DNA of 64,000 nt. It comes from Lepiota brunneoincarnata. Taxonomy: Eukaryota > Basidiomycota > Agaricomycetes > Agaricales > Agaricaceae. Every line of letters starts with the position of its first letter. The stretch's first letter is position 1. Of the stretch, positions 12,215 to 22,564 are shown in pieces. Made by a program: the position numbers and the translations under genes. The notes below the pieces were generated by a model. That model ran no database searches. It was not told where the DNA came from and saw only the letters and a list, made by a program, of their open reading frames with translations. Location: positions 1 to 64,000 of the forward strand of contig JAEBUN010000013.1 in assembly GCA_023014365.1 (NCBI GenBank), in the 5' to 3' direction.

Positions 12215-12892
12215 CTACAGCCTCGAGAGAATGCGCCCCAATGTCGCAGCAAGTACCTCTTTGGGCTGCTCGACACGAGGCCAACTAATGCCCAGGCCCT
12301 CCTTCTCGTTTGGCTTGGCGATAATGTGGAAATGCACATGGAATACGTGCTGAAAGGCAATCTCGCCATTATTCTGCCCATTATCGTGCGACAATTCGAC
12401 TAGGTACTTGACTAGACTTGCGTACCTGCAGGATATTGTAGTCCACGACACCGAGCGCGCATACAATCTTCTTCGCTAAGGGAAGGATCTCAGCAAGGTA
12501 TTCATCAGGCACCTCATCCATTCTCTCGGCGTGGTCTAGCACTGCTCGTCAATGCAAACATCGTGGTCGGATATTTGGACGGCCGCGCACATTTCGGGAT
12601 GATTAATGTATGACCCTCGGAGAGGGGCCCTACATCGAGGAATGCGAAACTGGCTAGTCTTCAGCGTGGGCTATGACCTCTAGAGAGTGTTTTACTTCAA
12701 CTCTGTCTCAAGGACTTTGAGAGACGGTGTTTCCCCTGTAGTCGAAATCAACCCCTCCATTGTAGGACAAGGGATTATGGAAACCCACCTTTCGTAATCT
12801 TGCAGAATGAGCAGCTAGCCGCCAACCACTAAGTTAGTATCAAGGCTAGGATATGGAGGCAGTGCCTACGTATCGCTGAGGTTGTTGGACAT
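12215..12892 (-). CDS. HIT family (histidine triad) nucleotide-binding protein, six exons
   Basis: Small protein of the Hint/Hnt branch of HIT hydrolases, which cleave adenosine phosphoramidates and related nucleotides. I assembled it from six exons: 12870-12892, 12789-12814, 12696-12735, 12591-12649, 12426-12535 and 12215-12373. All introns are 46-55 bp with GT..AG ends; the first contains a TACTAAC branch site. The spliced protein is about 138 aa. It has the CxFCKI zinc-type N-terminus, GETPSLKVLETEL, FAFLDVGPLSEGHTLIIPK, HAERMDE, YNILQNNG and the active-site triad HVHFHII, then KPNEKEGLGISWP. The 23-nt first exon (MSNNLSDT) is the least certain part. No frame errors are needed, unlike most neighbours. 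Probably cytosolic or mitochondrial. Confidence 0.88.
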
Positions 12893-14621
12893 ATCAGGAA
12901 CGTAGTGGGTTATGGAGACATCCCAAAATGGGGCATGGGATGGTATGGAGTTATATACTTCGTTTGTTTGTCTATAGTGAGTGTGATATACAGGATAAAA
13001 ATAGAGAAACATAGCCTCTATCAATGGTATTACGTGAATTTTGTTTCCTGGACTGAGCATTTATAGCCAGCAAGATGCCTTAATTGTCACTGGTCGGTAA
13101 GGTGCAATGGAACGAAGTTTTACCGTCCACGCTCTGGCGGTATCGCGGGAGAGATCAAGGGTGGGTTGTCTCACCCTCTGCCGGAGCCTTGCACATCAAT
13201 CGCTCTTTGACCCACTAGGTTACTGGGCAATTGAAACTACTCGTATTATACGGGAAAGTATAACACGGACTCTGCATGTGCAATTGCCTTATCCCTTCAC
13301 GGAAACAAATCGGAGGCCAGGTGTGAAGGGAACCCGACTATGAGTACCCCCGTCAGTCCAAGCATCAAGGTACTGAACATATCGGGAATAGGCCACCTTT
13401 GAACGAACGCAATATTGTTGTCAAAACTATGGCCTGAGATCCTTTGTTAAGTAACAGAGATAAGGAAAATGGAAGGAGAAACCTGTTCCCAGGAATGGTT
13501 CTGGAGTGTATGAGATAGGACAACCTCTATTCTTACACATAGTACCTCAAACGACTGGGGGTTTTAAAGTGCTTGATAATACCCCTGGGTTACGCTCTGA
13601 ACGTCACGGATGCATTGGCTCTACTGGCGCTCTCACCGTTGGGGCAGGCCTTCACACTGGACGAATCTACCGGTGTGATTGGCACCGTCAAAGTTACCGA
13701 TCCACACAGGGTCGATGACTCTACTCCACCAACACCCCTTATCGACGGAGGCTAATTATGTCGGTGGTGAGTGGGAATTCTCATGACTATGCACGAAAGA
13801 CACGGCAAGCGATATGACAAACTTCTCGAACCCATGCATTTGGCTTAAGATCTCTATGGTTGCGATTCCGGACCCTGGAATACATGTAAGCGAGGTCTTG
13901 AGCCCCGTATCCCCGTACCCCCGTGGCTCTTGTCCAGAGTCTGTGAGGTGGGGTCCTGTATTTGCGAGAAACTAACACTGACTGAAGGGGTTGTCGCCTG
14001 TCTCGTGATGGTGCAATTTTGAAATTCGTTGGATGGAGAGGAGAGGTTTTCAAATGAATAAAAAATCCGGTGATGTTGTCGTCCAAGGTGAAAGAGATCA
14101 TTCCACCCGCCGGAAGTGCTGTGCCCGAAGGGACGATAGGGATACTCTGATATAAAATGCTACCACACAACGACACTGTAGACCTATTAAAGTCTTCATG
14201 CCGAGTGCAGATGGCTTCTATCTCCCATCCACCATTATCTCACCACTTGAATGTCGGAGCATGCATTTCTTATGGTGCTCCGAAACTAAAGATATCAGAG
14301 TGGAAAAATCGTCACAGAGTGGGTATATGATCTCCCTGCTTGAGCTTGCGGCAATCCCAATCTGCAGTAAATGTTTTTCTGTGAAGAGCGTACGACTCGC
14401 TTAAAAGTAAACCAAGTCGAAATGAAGCAAAACGAAACGAAATAAGATGAAACAAGAAGTGCGAGCTTGACCGCCGAAACAATCACTGGGCTTCAAGACC
14501 GGGAGAGCTTGTCTGAGCAAGTGGGGATGCAAGACGATTGAGAGAACAGTGATTTTGCCCTGTATTGACTGGAGAACGGGCCTCCGAAACCTACCCTGTA
14601 CCTACGAGTATTGGTACAAAT
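12893..14621. other. Long stretch with no recognised gene
   Basis: There are scattered short ORFs only. A minus-strand ORF at 13787-14176 has a segment (SFTLDDNITGFF) faintly like the beta-sandwich domain common in basidiomycete secreted or membrane proteins, but no gene model holds together. An A-rich tract near 14411-14460 has repeated GAAACGAAA words. Confidence 0.4.
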
Positions 14622-15008
14622 AGGGGAAGTCACTTGCGAGAACCGAGGGTCGATTCGAGGGTCGATTCTGATTTCGTTCCTCACCCTCTTCTTCTACCAG
14701 AATCGACTGGTGCAAGTGGCTGCCCCCGATTCTGGTGGCCACCACAACTTGATTCTTCAACATCCCCGCAGATGATAAAGCTTATAGTACAATACACCGT
14801 AAGTAAATTGTACAATAAAGAAAGTTATATGTCTAAGGAGTCGCATCATAAGAGTGAGAATAATCGAAGAATCGGAACCGCAGTATCGAGTTCAGAGTCG
14901 AAACTACGATTCTGCAATTCTCGCGGTTCGGGTCCGAAACGAGGGTGTGAGAAACGAAATCAGAATCGAGCCGGGAAACGACCCTTGATTCTCGCAAGTG
15001 ACCTTCCC
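14622..15008. mobile_element. Inverted-repeat element, MITE-like, about 390 bp
   Basis: The arms 14622-14688 and 14941-15008 are reverse complements over about 67 bp with several mismatches. Matching outer blocks are GTCACTTGCGAGAA on the left and TTCTCGCAAGTGAC on the right; inner blocks are CGATTCTGATTTCGTT and AACGAAATCAGAATCG. The middle has no coding capacity. I could not identify a clear target-site duplication. It sits about 30 bp upstream of a rhamnosidase exon fragment, so it may have inserted into that dead gene copy. Confidence 0.6.
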
Positions 15009-15038
15009 ATAAATATCCTTTTCTTGTGTAGATATCGC

Positions 15039-15400
15039 GGCACAGGAGGATACAACTTTGACCAGTCCGACACCAACCACGGTCATGGCGGGGCGAAGGA
15101 ACGGCTTCTGCGTTAACTTTCCACACACTTGGAATAACACCTACATCCTCACTTGCGTTTACATGGAGCATAGCCCCTGTTTTGAGCGGTCTTTCATCCT
15201 CCGAAAGCGACTTCAAGACTGGTCTCGGGTGTCCCGGTGAGTGGAGTGTGACAGAAAATCGCTTTACTATCGAGATATCAACGCCACAGAGGACTTCTAG
15301 GGGTGTAGTGCTGCCTGGTGTGGGACGAATTCAAGCTCGATGGGAAATTTGCGGAGGATGGAGATGTGGGATTCGATGGTGGTCACCATGCCTTGATGAA
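15039..15400 (+). pseudogene. Relic copy of alpha-L-rhamnosidase last exon
   Basis: This stretch is homologous to the last exon of the intact rhamnosidase gene 2.9 kb downstream, on the same strand. Shared blocks include TACAACTTTGACCA (15052 here, 17921 there), CCTGTTTTGAGCGG and the region reading as glycine-rich beta strands. A GTGTAG splice-acceptor-like end precedes it. The middle is shortened and the reading frame broken by stops and indels, and the C-terminal end is degraded. No other exons of the gene are visible upstream; the space is taken by the inverted-repeat element. It is best read as the remains of a tandem duplication. Confidence 0.8.
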
Positions 15401-15770
15401 GAATCTTTCTTGACCTGCCGGAGGTATGGATTTCCGACTGTCATGTATTGGATTACAAACCCGTTTTCTAATTCCGTAAAAATGTAGTTCGAATTCATGT
15501 GGTGAGGCCATTGCTTACTGATGGTCCACAGCTATGTTTGTGGAGGAGCACAAGTTTTGGGGCGAACCATCCAATCCCCTCACGTTCCCTTCGATGCGTA
15601 GAAGCTGCCAGAAAGGCGTTGCTTAAAATAACTCAATTCTCGCGCCCCAGTACTGAGAAAAAAGAGTCTAAATTAAAACATATGGAGAATGTTTGCTCAT
15701 GTGATTGAATGAAGTATAGTCAGCAGCCTTCCGGAAGTCCTGCGTGGGGTGTGAGACCTTTCGAGGCAGA

Positions 15771-15777
15771 TATATAG
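15771..15777 (+). promoter_or_regulatory. TATA box of the rhamnosidase gene
   Basis: TATATAG lies 41 bp upstream of the ATG at 15812, a plausible core promoter position with a short leader. Confidence 0.5.
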
Positions 15778-15811
15778 CTTCAGGCTTGCCATAGATTACA
15801 GACAGAGGAAG

Positions 15812-18283
15812 ATGCGTACCCTACTCACCCGCCTGGTTGCGACATTGTGGCTAGCCGTACTGGGAACATGGGGTTTAGCGCCTCATGGGCCTTGGGACAA
15901 GTTTAACTTCGCGCCCGAAAGCAGGACGAGTCGCCCAAGGAGCATTCATTCGACACATGGTAATGTGGAGAACGCAAGAAACCTCGTCAACTCACCGACG
16001 GGAACGGCTACTTTATCCGGAAATGGAACCTTTGTCGTGTTGGACTTTGGTCAAGAGGTAGGTCAACGATGGCAGACAAAGGTGATCGAGTCGTTGACCT
16101 TCCTTTAGGTCGGCGGTCGTGTCTTTTTGACAGTTGTTCAATCGAGGCCGGGATCACGGTTGTCCTTGACTTTCACCGAGTCTGCTGAATTTATCAGTCC
16201 AATCAACTCGGACGATTCATGCCGCACCGTGCCCACGATGGATTTTGACGGAGTTCAATCCCTTCCCATTCCGCTCCAGCAGGGCAGATTCATGCAGACC
16301 GTTGGACAGCAACGCGCTGGTTTTCGGTTCATGACAATTGTCACCAACTCTGACGCACCTGTCAGTATCGCAGACATTGGTGTTCAGAATACCTTCATGC
16401 CCCATTGGAGCGACCTGCGGGCATATGCAGGATATTTCTCTACCCACGACCCCAATTTCCACGACCCCGACTTTTTGACGAAACTGTGGTACGCGGGGGC
16501 GTACACAGTTCAAACAAATACGATTGACTCGCACCAGGCCCGACAACCTTGTCGGGGGGCGCATGGTACGTACTAAGTATCCAGACCGTGAAGATAATTA
16601 AAGTCGATGATAGGTTGGGCTAACAATGCAACTGGAGGACCCGTCGAAGGGCCTATCCTTGTCGATGGAGCGAAACGTGATAGGTGCGTAGTCCCTATTT
16701 CCCAGGGCTTCGAGAGAATGACGAAATTTATTCAGAAATATCTGGCCAGGTTCGTAGCATGATTTGGTTGCATGTAGCTGGGGTACAACGAACTTTTCTA
16801 GGCGATATGGGAATCTCAACCCATACAGAGTTCGTCGCGTTGAACGATCTTTTGCCAAGCAAGAACTCTTTACTCGTCATGTTCTCCACTCAGGACCCTG
16901 TGACAGGCTCACTGCAATATTCCGGCCCTCCTATTAACGCGAGAGGCAGTGATACTTATATCGCTTGGTCATTGATCGGGACCCATAGCATTTGGTTGTA
17001 CACTGGAGACTTGGATTTTGTCAAGACAGTATGGGCGAATTATACAAAAGCTCTCACATTTTTAGAGAGCCAGGTGGATGAGACTGGGCTGATGAATGTT
17101 CCACAAGCCTTTTCCAACGATTGGGGCCGCGACGGAGGAGAAGGCCACAACTCCGCAGCCAATGTGTTACTTTATCGTGTAGGTCCCCCCATTTGCGAGC
17201 GGTTTGAAGTAGACGCTTATCTCACAATGCAGGCTCTCGTGACTGCATCAGAGTTAGCTAGGGAGCTCGGGGATTTGAATTTGTCCAGGACCTACGCAGC
17301 GAATGCGACAGCCTTGAAGGAGGCATTCAATGATCTGTTGTGGGACAGCGAGGCTGGCATGTACCGCGACAATGAGGCTTCTACCATGCATCCCCAAGAT
17401 GGAAACTCCGTTGCTATTCTGTTTAATATGACACAAACGGGGGAGCAGAACAAGGCAATAAGCAAGGGTCTAACCCAATTCTGGACGGATATAGGTCCAT
17501 TGAATCCCGAGCTTAATGATACGATCATTCCTTTCGTGGGTGGTTTCGAGGTAGGGTTGTCTTCGAGTGGAGCGAGCGATTCTGATTTCATTCGAACAAA
17601 GGTACAAGCCCATTTCGTTGCGGGAGAAGGCGAGAGGGCGCTTGACCTGCTTCACAGAGGTGAGTGCACACTACTCTAGGAAGCTGTGACCACACGCTCA
17701 CTAGAAGTTATTCATATTTGCAGAGGTGAGCGGACTTGGTGCCTCGAGGAAGTGCGACTAATTTGCATGCTAGTGGGGATACATGTTGTATACCAACTTG
17801 TCCGTTCAATCCTCGTTATTAGAAGGGTTTACGGCCAATGGGTCGCTAGGGTAAGTTGTTATTCGAGCAATTTTTCTTTTTGGCTGAAAGATCTGTTTGA
17901 GCTATCGATCGGCTGCAGGCTACAACTTTGACCATTCGTACACGAGCCACAGTCACGGCTGGGCTACAGGCCCAACACCGGCGCTGACGTTCCACGTCCT
18001 GGGTCTTGGGCTTACCTCACCTCAAGGACAAACGTGGACAGTAACACCTGTTTTGAGCGGGTTGCAATCCGCTGAAGGTGGTTTTGAGACGGATCTTGGT
18101 TGGTTTGGGGTGAAGTGGAGCATCGCAAGGGGTGTCTTGACGGTCAGGATCTCGACTCCGAGGGGAACGTCTGGGATAGTTACATTGCCCGGGTCTGGGC
18201 AGATGACGGTGGACGGAGCTACGAGAGTTGGGGCGAGCCTTGAGCTGAAGGGAGGAGATCACGTATTAACGATATCACTGTAG
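15812..18283 (+). CDS. Secreted alpha-L-rhamnosidase-like six-hairpin glycosidase (GH78 type)
   Basis: Predicted to release terminal rhamnose from plant polysaccharides or glycosides outside the cell. A signal peptide (MRTLLTRLVATLWLAVLGTWGLA) is followed by a beta-sandwich part, then the (alpha/alpha)6 barrel with the catalytic-acid region DGAKRDR..IWPGDMG, and a C-terminal beta domain from GYNFDHSYTSHSHGW to the stop. Introns: 16058-16108, 16566-16613, 16684-16735, 16750-16801, 17179-17232, 17660-17723, 17726-17773 and 17851-17918. This leaves a 14-nt micro-exon (16736-16749) encoding the IWPG part of the motif, and possibly a 2-nt exon at 17724-17725. One G too many at 17849-17851 puts the last exon out of frame. 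Many N-x-S/T sites fit secretion. Confidence 0.88.
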
Positions 18284-19018
18284 TCGATTACAGAGCCGAT
18301 GCTATGATCAAGAAGTTGCTGGAGACGCGCACGACGGTGATATTGTAAAGGGTCAAGCTGAAGGGAAGCTGCAAACGGTGTGATTCAAGCACTGTTACAT
18401 TGAAGAGTGAGATCGAGCACTCTACAGTTTAACAGGTATTTGTCCTTATTTACCTAGTCACCCTATTTACTGCTGTCACACATGTCACAGTAGTTCTTCT
18501 GCATCGTACCATTCAGACTGATTTTGACTCATGCAAAAGTACTCACCTTGGATCCACCCAGTTTCAGGAATGCTAATGTGAAGGTCAGAAAACGGATACT
18601 GTCAATTGAAGAGAACAAACGTACTCCATGCAAGTGGAAAGGGTGTTGTATAAGAAAATATGGGCATCAGGAATACGGGCACGAGCAAGGATCTCACCAG
18701 GCGTCAGATAGTGCCCCCGGGAATCGACAAATCGATCTCTCCGAATTCAAAGCAATCGTAAGGTTCAGATTCAGATATGCTGGGCACAGTACAGGAGTCC
18801 CCGGCGTGCCAGAGTTCTCTAGTGGATGGAGGTTCGCTCCTATCGAGGGGCTGGTGCTCGGAGCCCATGGTTATTGGGTAAGTTTGTGGGGCGCCCTGGT
18901 AATGGAGAATCGCAGAGTTGATGCCGTTTGCGTACCCACTGAGACCAACGTTGGGCAGTACCCGTACCCAGCAATTGCTCACTGGTTGGCTGGTGTTGAT
19001 TATGAATGAGTAACGTTG
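18284..19018. other. No recognised gene
   Basis: A plus-strand ORF of 161 codons (18524-19009) and an antisense ORF of 92 codons overlap here. Neither shows a motif, a signal peptide or clear introns. I see no support for either. Confidence 0.4.
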
Positions 19019-19142
19019 TGAAGGGTGGTTGTCGGGGTATTAGGGACGTTGGTATGCGAGCACGACAGCAGCCTCTAACGACAGACGGACGCTGCCCTGC
19101 TCGCATACCAAAACCCCTAACACCCCTACAACCACCCTTTCA
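19019..19142. repeat. Near-palindromic inverted repeat, 124 bp
   Basis: The left arm 19019-19071 and right arm 19091-19142 are reverse complements over about 52 bp with few mismatches. GGTATGCGAGCA on the left faces TGCTCGCATACC on the right, and GGGTGGTTGT faces ACAACCACCC. The loop is about 19 nt. It could be a small foldback element; I see no coding sequence and no clear target duplication. Confidence 0.75.
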
Positions 19143-19747
19143 AGTGAATGGATTACTGAAGAACAACCGTAACACTCACAGCGAGCGATGTGGATCATTC
19201 GGATCATAGATAATAATAGGTCCACAAAGTCCATCGCAGTATTGCATTGCCGATCAGCGTTAGGCATTAGTCCAGAATCCAACAAATATTCGGAGAACTA
19301 GCAGTAGTGCAAATGACACCAGAAGGTCCCTGCTTGATCGGGCGCACGGAAATGCATACAAAAGAGAGTGGCTCGATGCGATGGGACACTGAGTGACGCC
19401 AACTGCTTCGTCAGCCCAGCTAGTGTTTGTGCGAAAGAGACCATGTCAGTGCTAACAGAAGTGTTGGACATTTAAAAACGATGGTAGGAGGGAAAAGCTC
19501 ACGATGCTAGTGCTTCTCAGTATCATAGTATCCGTCATTTCGTCAATAACGTTGAGCCGAAACCGCTCCCCCTACAACAGATTCGTCTTAGACCTAATGG
19601 ACGCGGCACATTTTCCTCGAATATATACCTTCATCCCCGTTATTACAGGACCAGGCATTGATGCACCCGAATCTGCACAACTTGCCGGAACAGCTCTGAG
19701 CGATATCAGTATGTGTTTTCGCTGGCCCCCGCGCTACGCACGAGCGA
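19143..19747. other. No recognised gene
   Basis: Short ORFs without motifs. The right part (from about 19640) may already belong to the decayed Set1 gene that follows, but I cannot align it with confidence. Confidence 0.35.
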
Positions 19748-22564
19748 TTGAATCCATCCGGGGCGATTATCCGATTGATGATGCGCAAGTCAGCAGCCCG
19801 TCCATTACCGGGACTCGCCACCGTTGCAAAAGAACACAATCGTAGGATGGTCGAGGCTTTCATGTCTGTGGTGGGCGGATCGCCCGGTATCGCGGTGGAA
19901 TCAGTGGGGATCCTGAGTACTGCAGGGAAGGGCAAGGGGCGGGCAGAGGGCGAAGAAATTAGTGTCATGTTTGATGGGGAGGTGTGAAGCTGAAAGCCGC
20001 CTTAAAAGAGTCGTAAGAGAGGAAGAGGAGGGAAAGGGGAGGGGGAGAGATTTTAATGGTTCATGCAAGCGGTAGTGGAAGTATCTGAGTTGCCACGCCG
20101 ACTGGACAGGCGCCTCAGCACCAACAGCGGAGACTACCAATTCCTGGTACGATTGGCGTACCACCTAGGCCAGACGGGAGGCTCCATCATCCACTTCCCC
20201 GGAATCCAAACTTGGTACATGTAGCAAGGCCGACCTCGATGAAAGCGAGTCGGCTGCCAAGTAGCTTGCTGAAGGCAAGCACGAAGACATAGCGACCGTG
20301 ATCGTGAGAGGGACAGGGAACAGGAGAGAGACCGGGAACGGGGCCGGCAGAGGGGGTATAGCTATTACTCTCGACGCGGAGACCATTACCAACCCTCACC
20401 GTACAATCCCCTCTCGCGGTCGCCTTCACCATACTCTTGCCCGTATTCATCGTGTAGCTACAACGTCCGGGACCGGGATGTAGTGTTGGGAGTCTTGGGA
20501 AGTTGAGGATGAGCACATTTGAGAGTGAGCAGGAGAGGGAGGAGAAGTGGAATGAGGTACTGAGAAGGTGAATGGAGAATGGGTTTGACTATGCCAAAGG
20601 CCGCAAGGAAGGGTGGTGGCTCGGGTGGATTTGACGCAGTGTTGGATGAGGAAATTGTTGTGTTTTTTCGAGGGGTTTTATCCAGATCAGGTGCGTGTGT
20701 GCAAATCTCCCTCGTATTCTCCACGTTTGATGTTGGCGTATATACCAGATCCTGCGCGATTATACAGGTCGCTACGTCACCCTCAACAAGTCTGGCTCTA
20801 CAAGGCGCGCACGGAGGGTGTTGAGCATCCAGAATAAAACACTCGCGTAACAACCTGTCCTCCTCACCGTTGACCCGTGCAGTCAAATCTATTCCAGCTT
20901 CAGCGAGGGTGAAGAGCGAGTTGGAGCCTGAAGAGCTGATAGCACTGGTTCAGGTACGAATTATCTGCGAGTTCAAGCGGTGTTGGAGAAAGATGTGTTG
21001 GAGAAGATTGTTTCGCCCGAAATGGCGAGACCTGTAGGGAAGATGAAGAGAAAGGTGATGGAACAGGGTGCAGGGGCAATGGGAATAGCACGGAAGGGGA
21101 GGATCTTGAAAGGTTTGTTGTTCAAGAAGCAGAAGGCCCCAAAGGAGGCCGAGGAGTTGGTGGTGGAAAAGAAGAAAGAGAAGGTGGTCGATGAGGCGGT
21201 ACGTGAACATGGTGAGTCCGAGTACAAAGGGGAATGTGAAGAAGAGGAAGATGATGAAGACGAAGAGGTTGTTGAGAGGCCGAAGAAGTATGAGGACGAA
21301 GGAGCCGACGATTGTAGTCAAGAGGTCGAAGGGGGTTGTCGAAGAAGATGAATTTGAATCTGAAAAGGAAGATCCGGCTGACTTGCTCAAGTTTGCAGAG
21401 ATCACAAGCGAGGCACAGAAGAAACGTACAACGTCGGAAGAAGCGGATGGACAAGAGCATCCCCCGAGGAAGAAGTCTACGACGGAGGGGAGAGACAAGG
21501 AGAACGAGAACGAGAAGACGAAGGGAGGTGCCAAGAGGAGATCCAGGAGGGTTGTGGTTGTGGAGGAGGAGATGCAAGTGCCCGTTGCGCTATCCGAGTC
21601 GCTTTCACCTTCCCCGGTACTGCCTACGCCCCCGCCGCCAGATCTTCTTGAGTCCAGCTTGTGTGCGGATGATGAAGATCTGTATTATGCGAATCTATCT
21701 TTGTCTGGGTTCGAGCCACCCGCGTCCAGTACAGAAGAGGAACATACGACGGGACCATTTGCAAGTGACGGATGTTCGGAATCAATGCCGTTCTGTCGAC
21801 CTATCACTGGTTCTACGAGGATGGAAGGGTATTACAAAATCAGCCATGTCGAGAAGGTGACGTATGTAGCACAGTACCAGGCTCGAGCAACCAACCCAGC
21901 TACACTAGCATTGACGGACGAACCTCAGCTCCATGCTCCAATCGTGCTAATGCTCGTCGGCGTGCGCGGGAACTGGAAGAGATCAATCAATTCCAGCGGG
22001 CGGTGGTGTTGTCCGAGGACGAGACGGCTGCTGCGAATGAGTTGACGTTCAAGTTCAACCAGTTGCGGACGAGGAAGAAGTATTCGCGGTTTGCGAAGAA
22101 TCCGATTCATGATTGGGGGTTGTATGCTATGAAGAGGATCGCGTGTAGGGAGATGGGCATTGAGTATGTGGGAGAGGTTGTTCAGGCTGCCGTGGCGGAT
22201 AAGAGGGAGAAGGCGAGAGACAGGGTATTGGAAGCAGTTATTTGTTAGGATCGATGGGGACTTTGTGGTGCATGCGACGAATAAGGGAAATCTTGGGTAA
22301 GTTTTACCACCTGTGCGTTGGTCAGATTGTGGGGCTGATTGGAAACCAGGCGACTTATCAACCATTCCTGCGGTCCCGAGTGTACCGCCAAGCTTATAAC
22401 AATCAAATACGAGAAAAGGATCGTCATTTATGCCAAACAAGATATTGAACTAGGCCATGAGATTGTGTCTGTTGTTCTCCGCCTCAAGACGTGGACTGGC
22501 TTCATTGGAGACTACCATTCCCTGCCTATGGGGTTCCGCTCAATGTCGTTGGTACTTGAATTAG
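19748..22564 (+). pseudogene. SET1: Decayed Set1/KMT2 histone H3K4 methyltransferase
   Basis: Set1 is the catalytic subunit of COMPASS. Pieces in order are: a possible RRM-flanking segment (19748-20010); an Arg/Asp-rich linker (about 20295-20480, DRDRERDREQERDR); a segment reading FFEGFYPDQ, an intron, then ILRDYTGRYVT (20650-20820); VLEKDVLEKIVSPE (about 20980); a long acidic region; EGYYKISHVEKVTYVAQYQ (21820); [73 protein letters not shown]. The frame changes many times, including near 20660, 21930, 22215 and 22238. The segment that should hold the YDYHFPIEQ motif with a catalytic Tyr is missing. The post-SET end reads [14 protein letters not shown] and then a stop, so one zinc Cys and one Gly are replaced by Trp. 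It is more damaged than its neighbours, so I call it a pseudogene. Confidence 0.82.

Noticed and set aside
11861..12403. 180-codon plus-strand ORF
   Set aside because: It overlaps the HIT gene antisense. The HIT exons have motif and splice support and this ORF has none.
13787..14176. 129-codon minus-strand ORF with a faint beta-sandwich segment
   Set aside because: Only one short segment resembles the domain, the rest changes frame, and no start or intron set gives a gene.
18524..19009. 161-codon plus-strand ORF and its antisense partner
   Set aside because: No motif, signal peptide or intron, and both strands are open, as expected by chance in GC-rich sequence.
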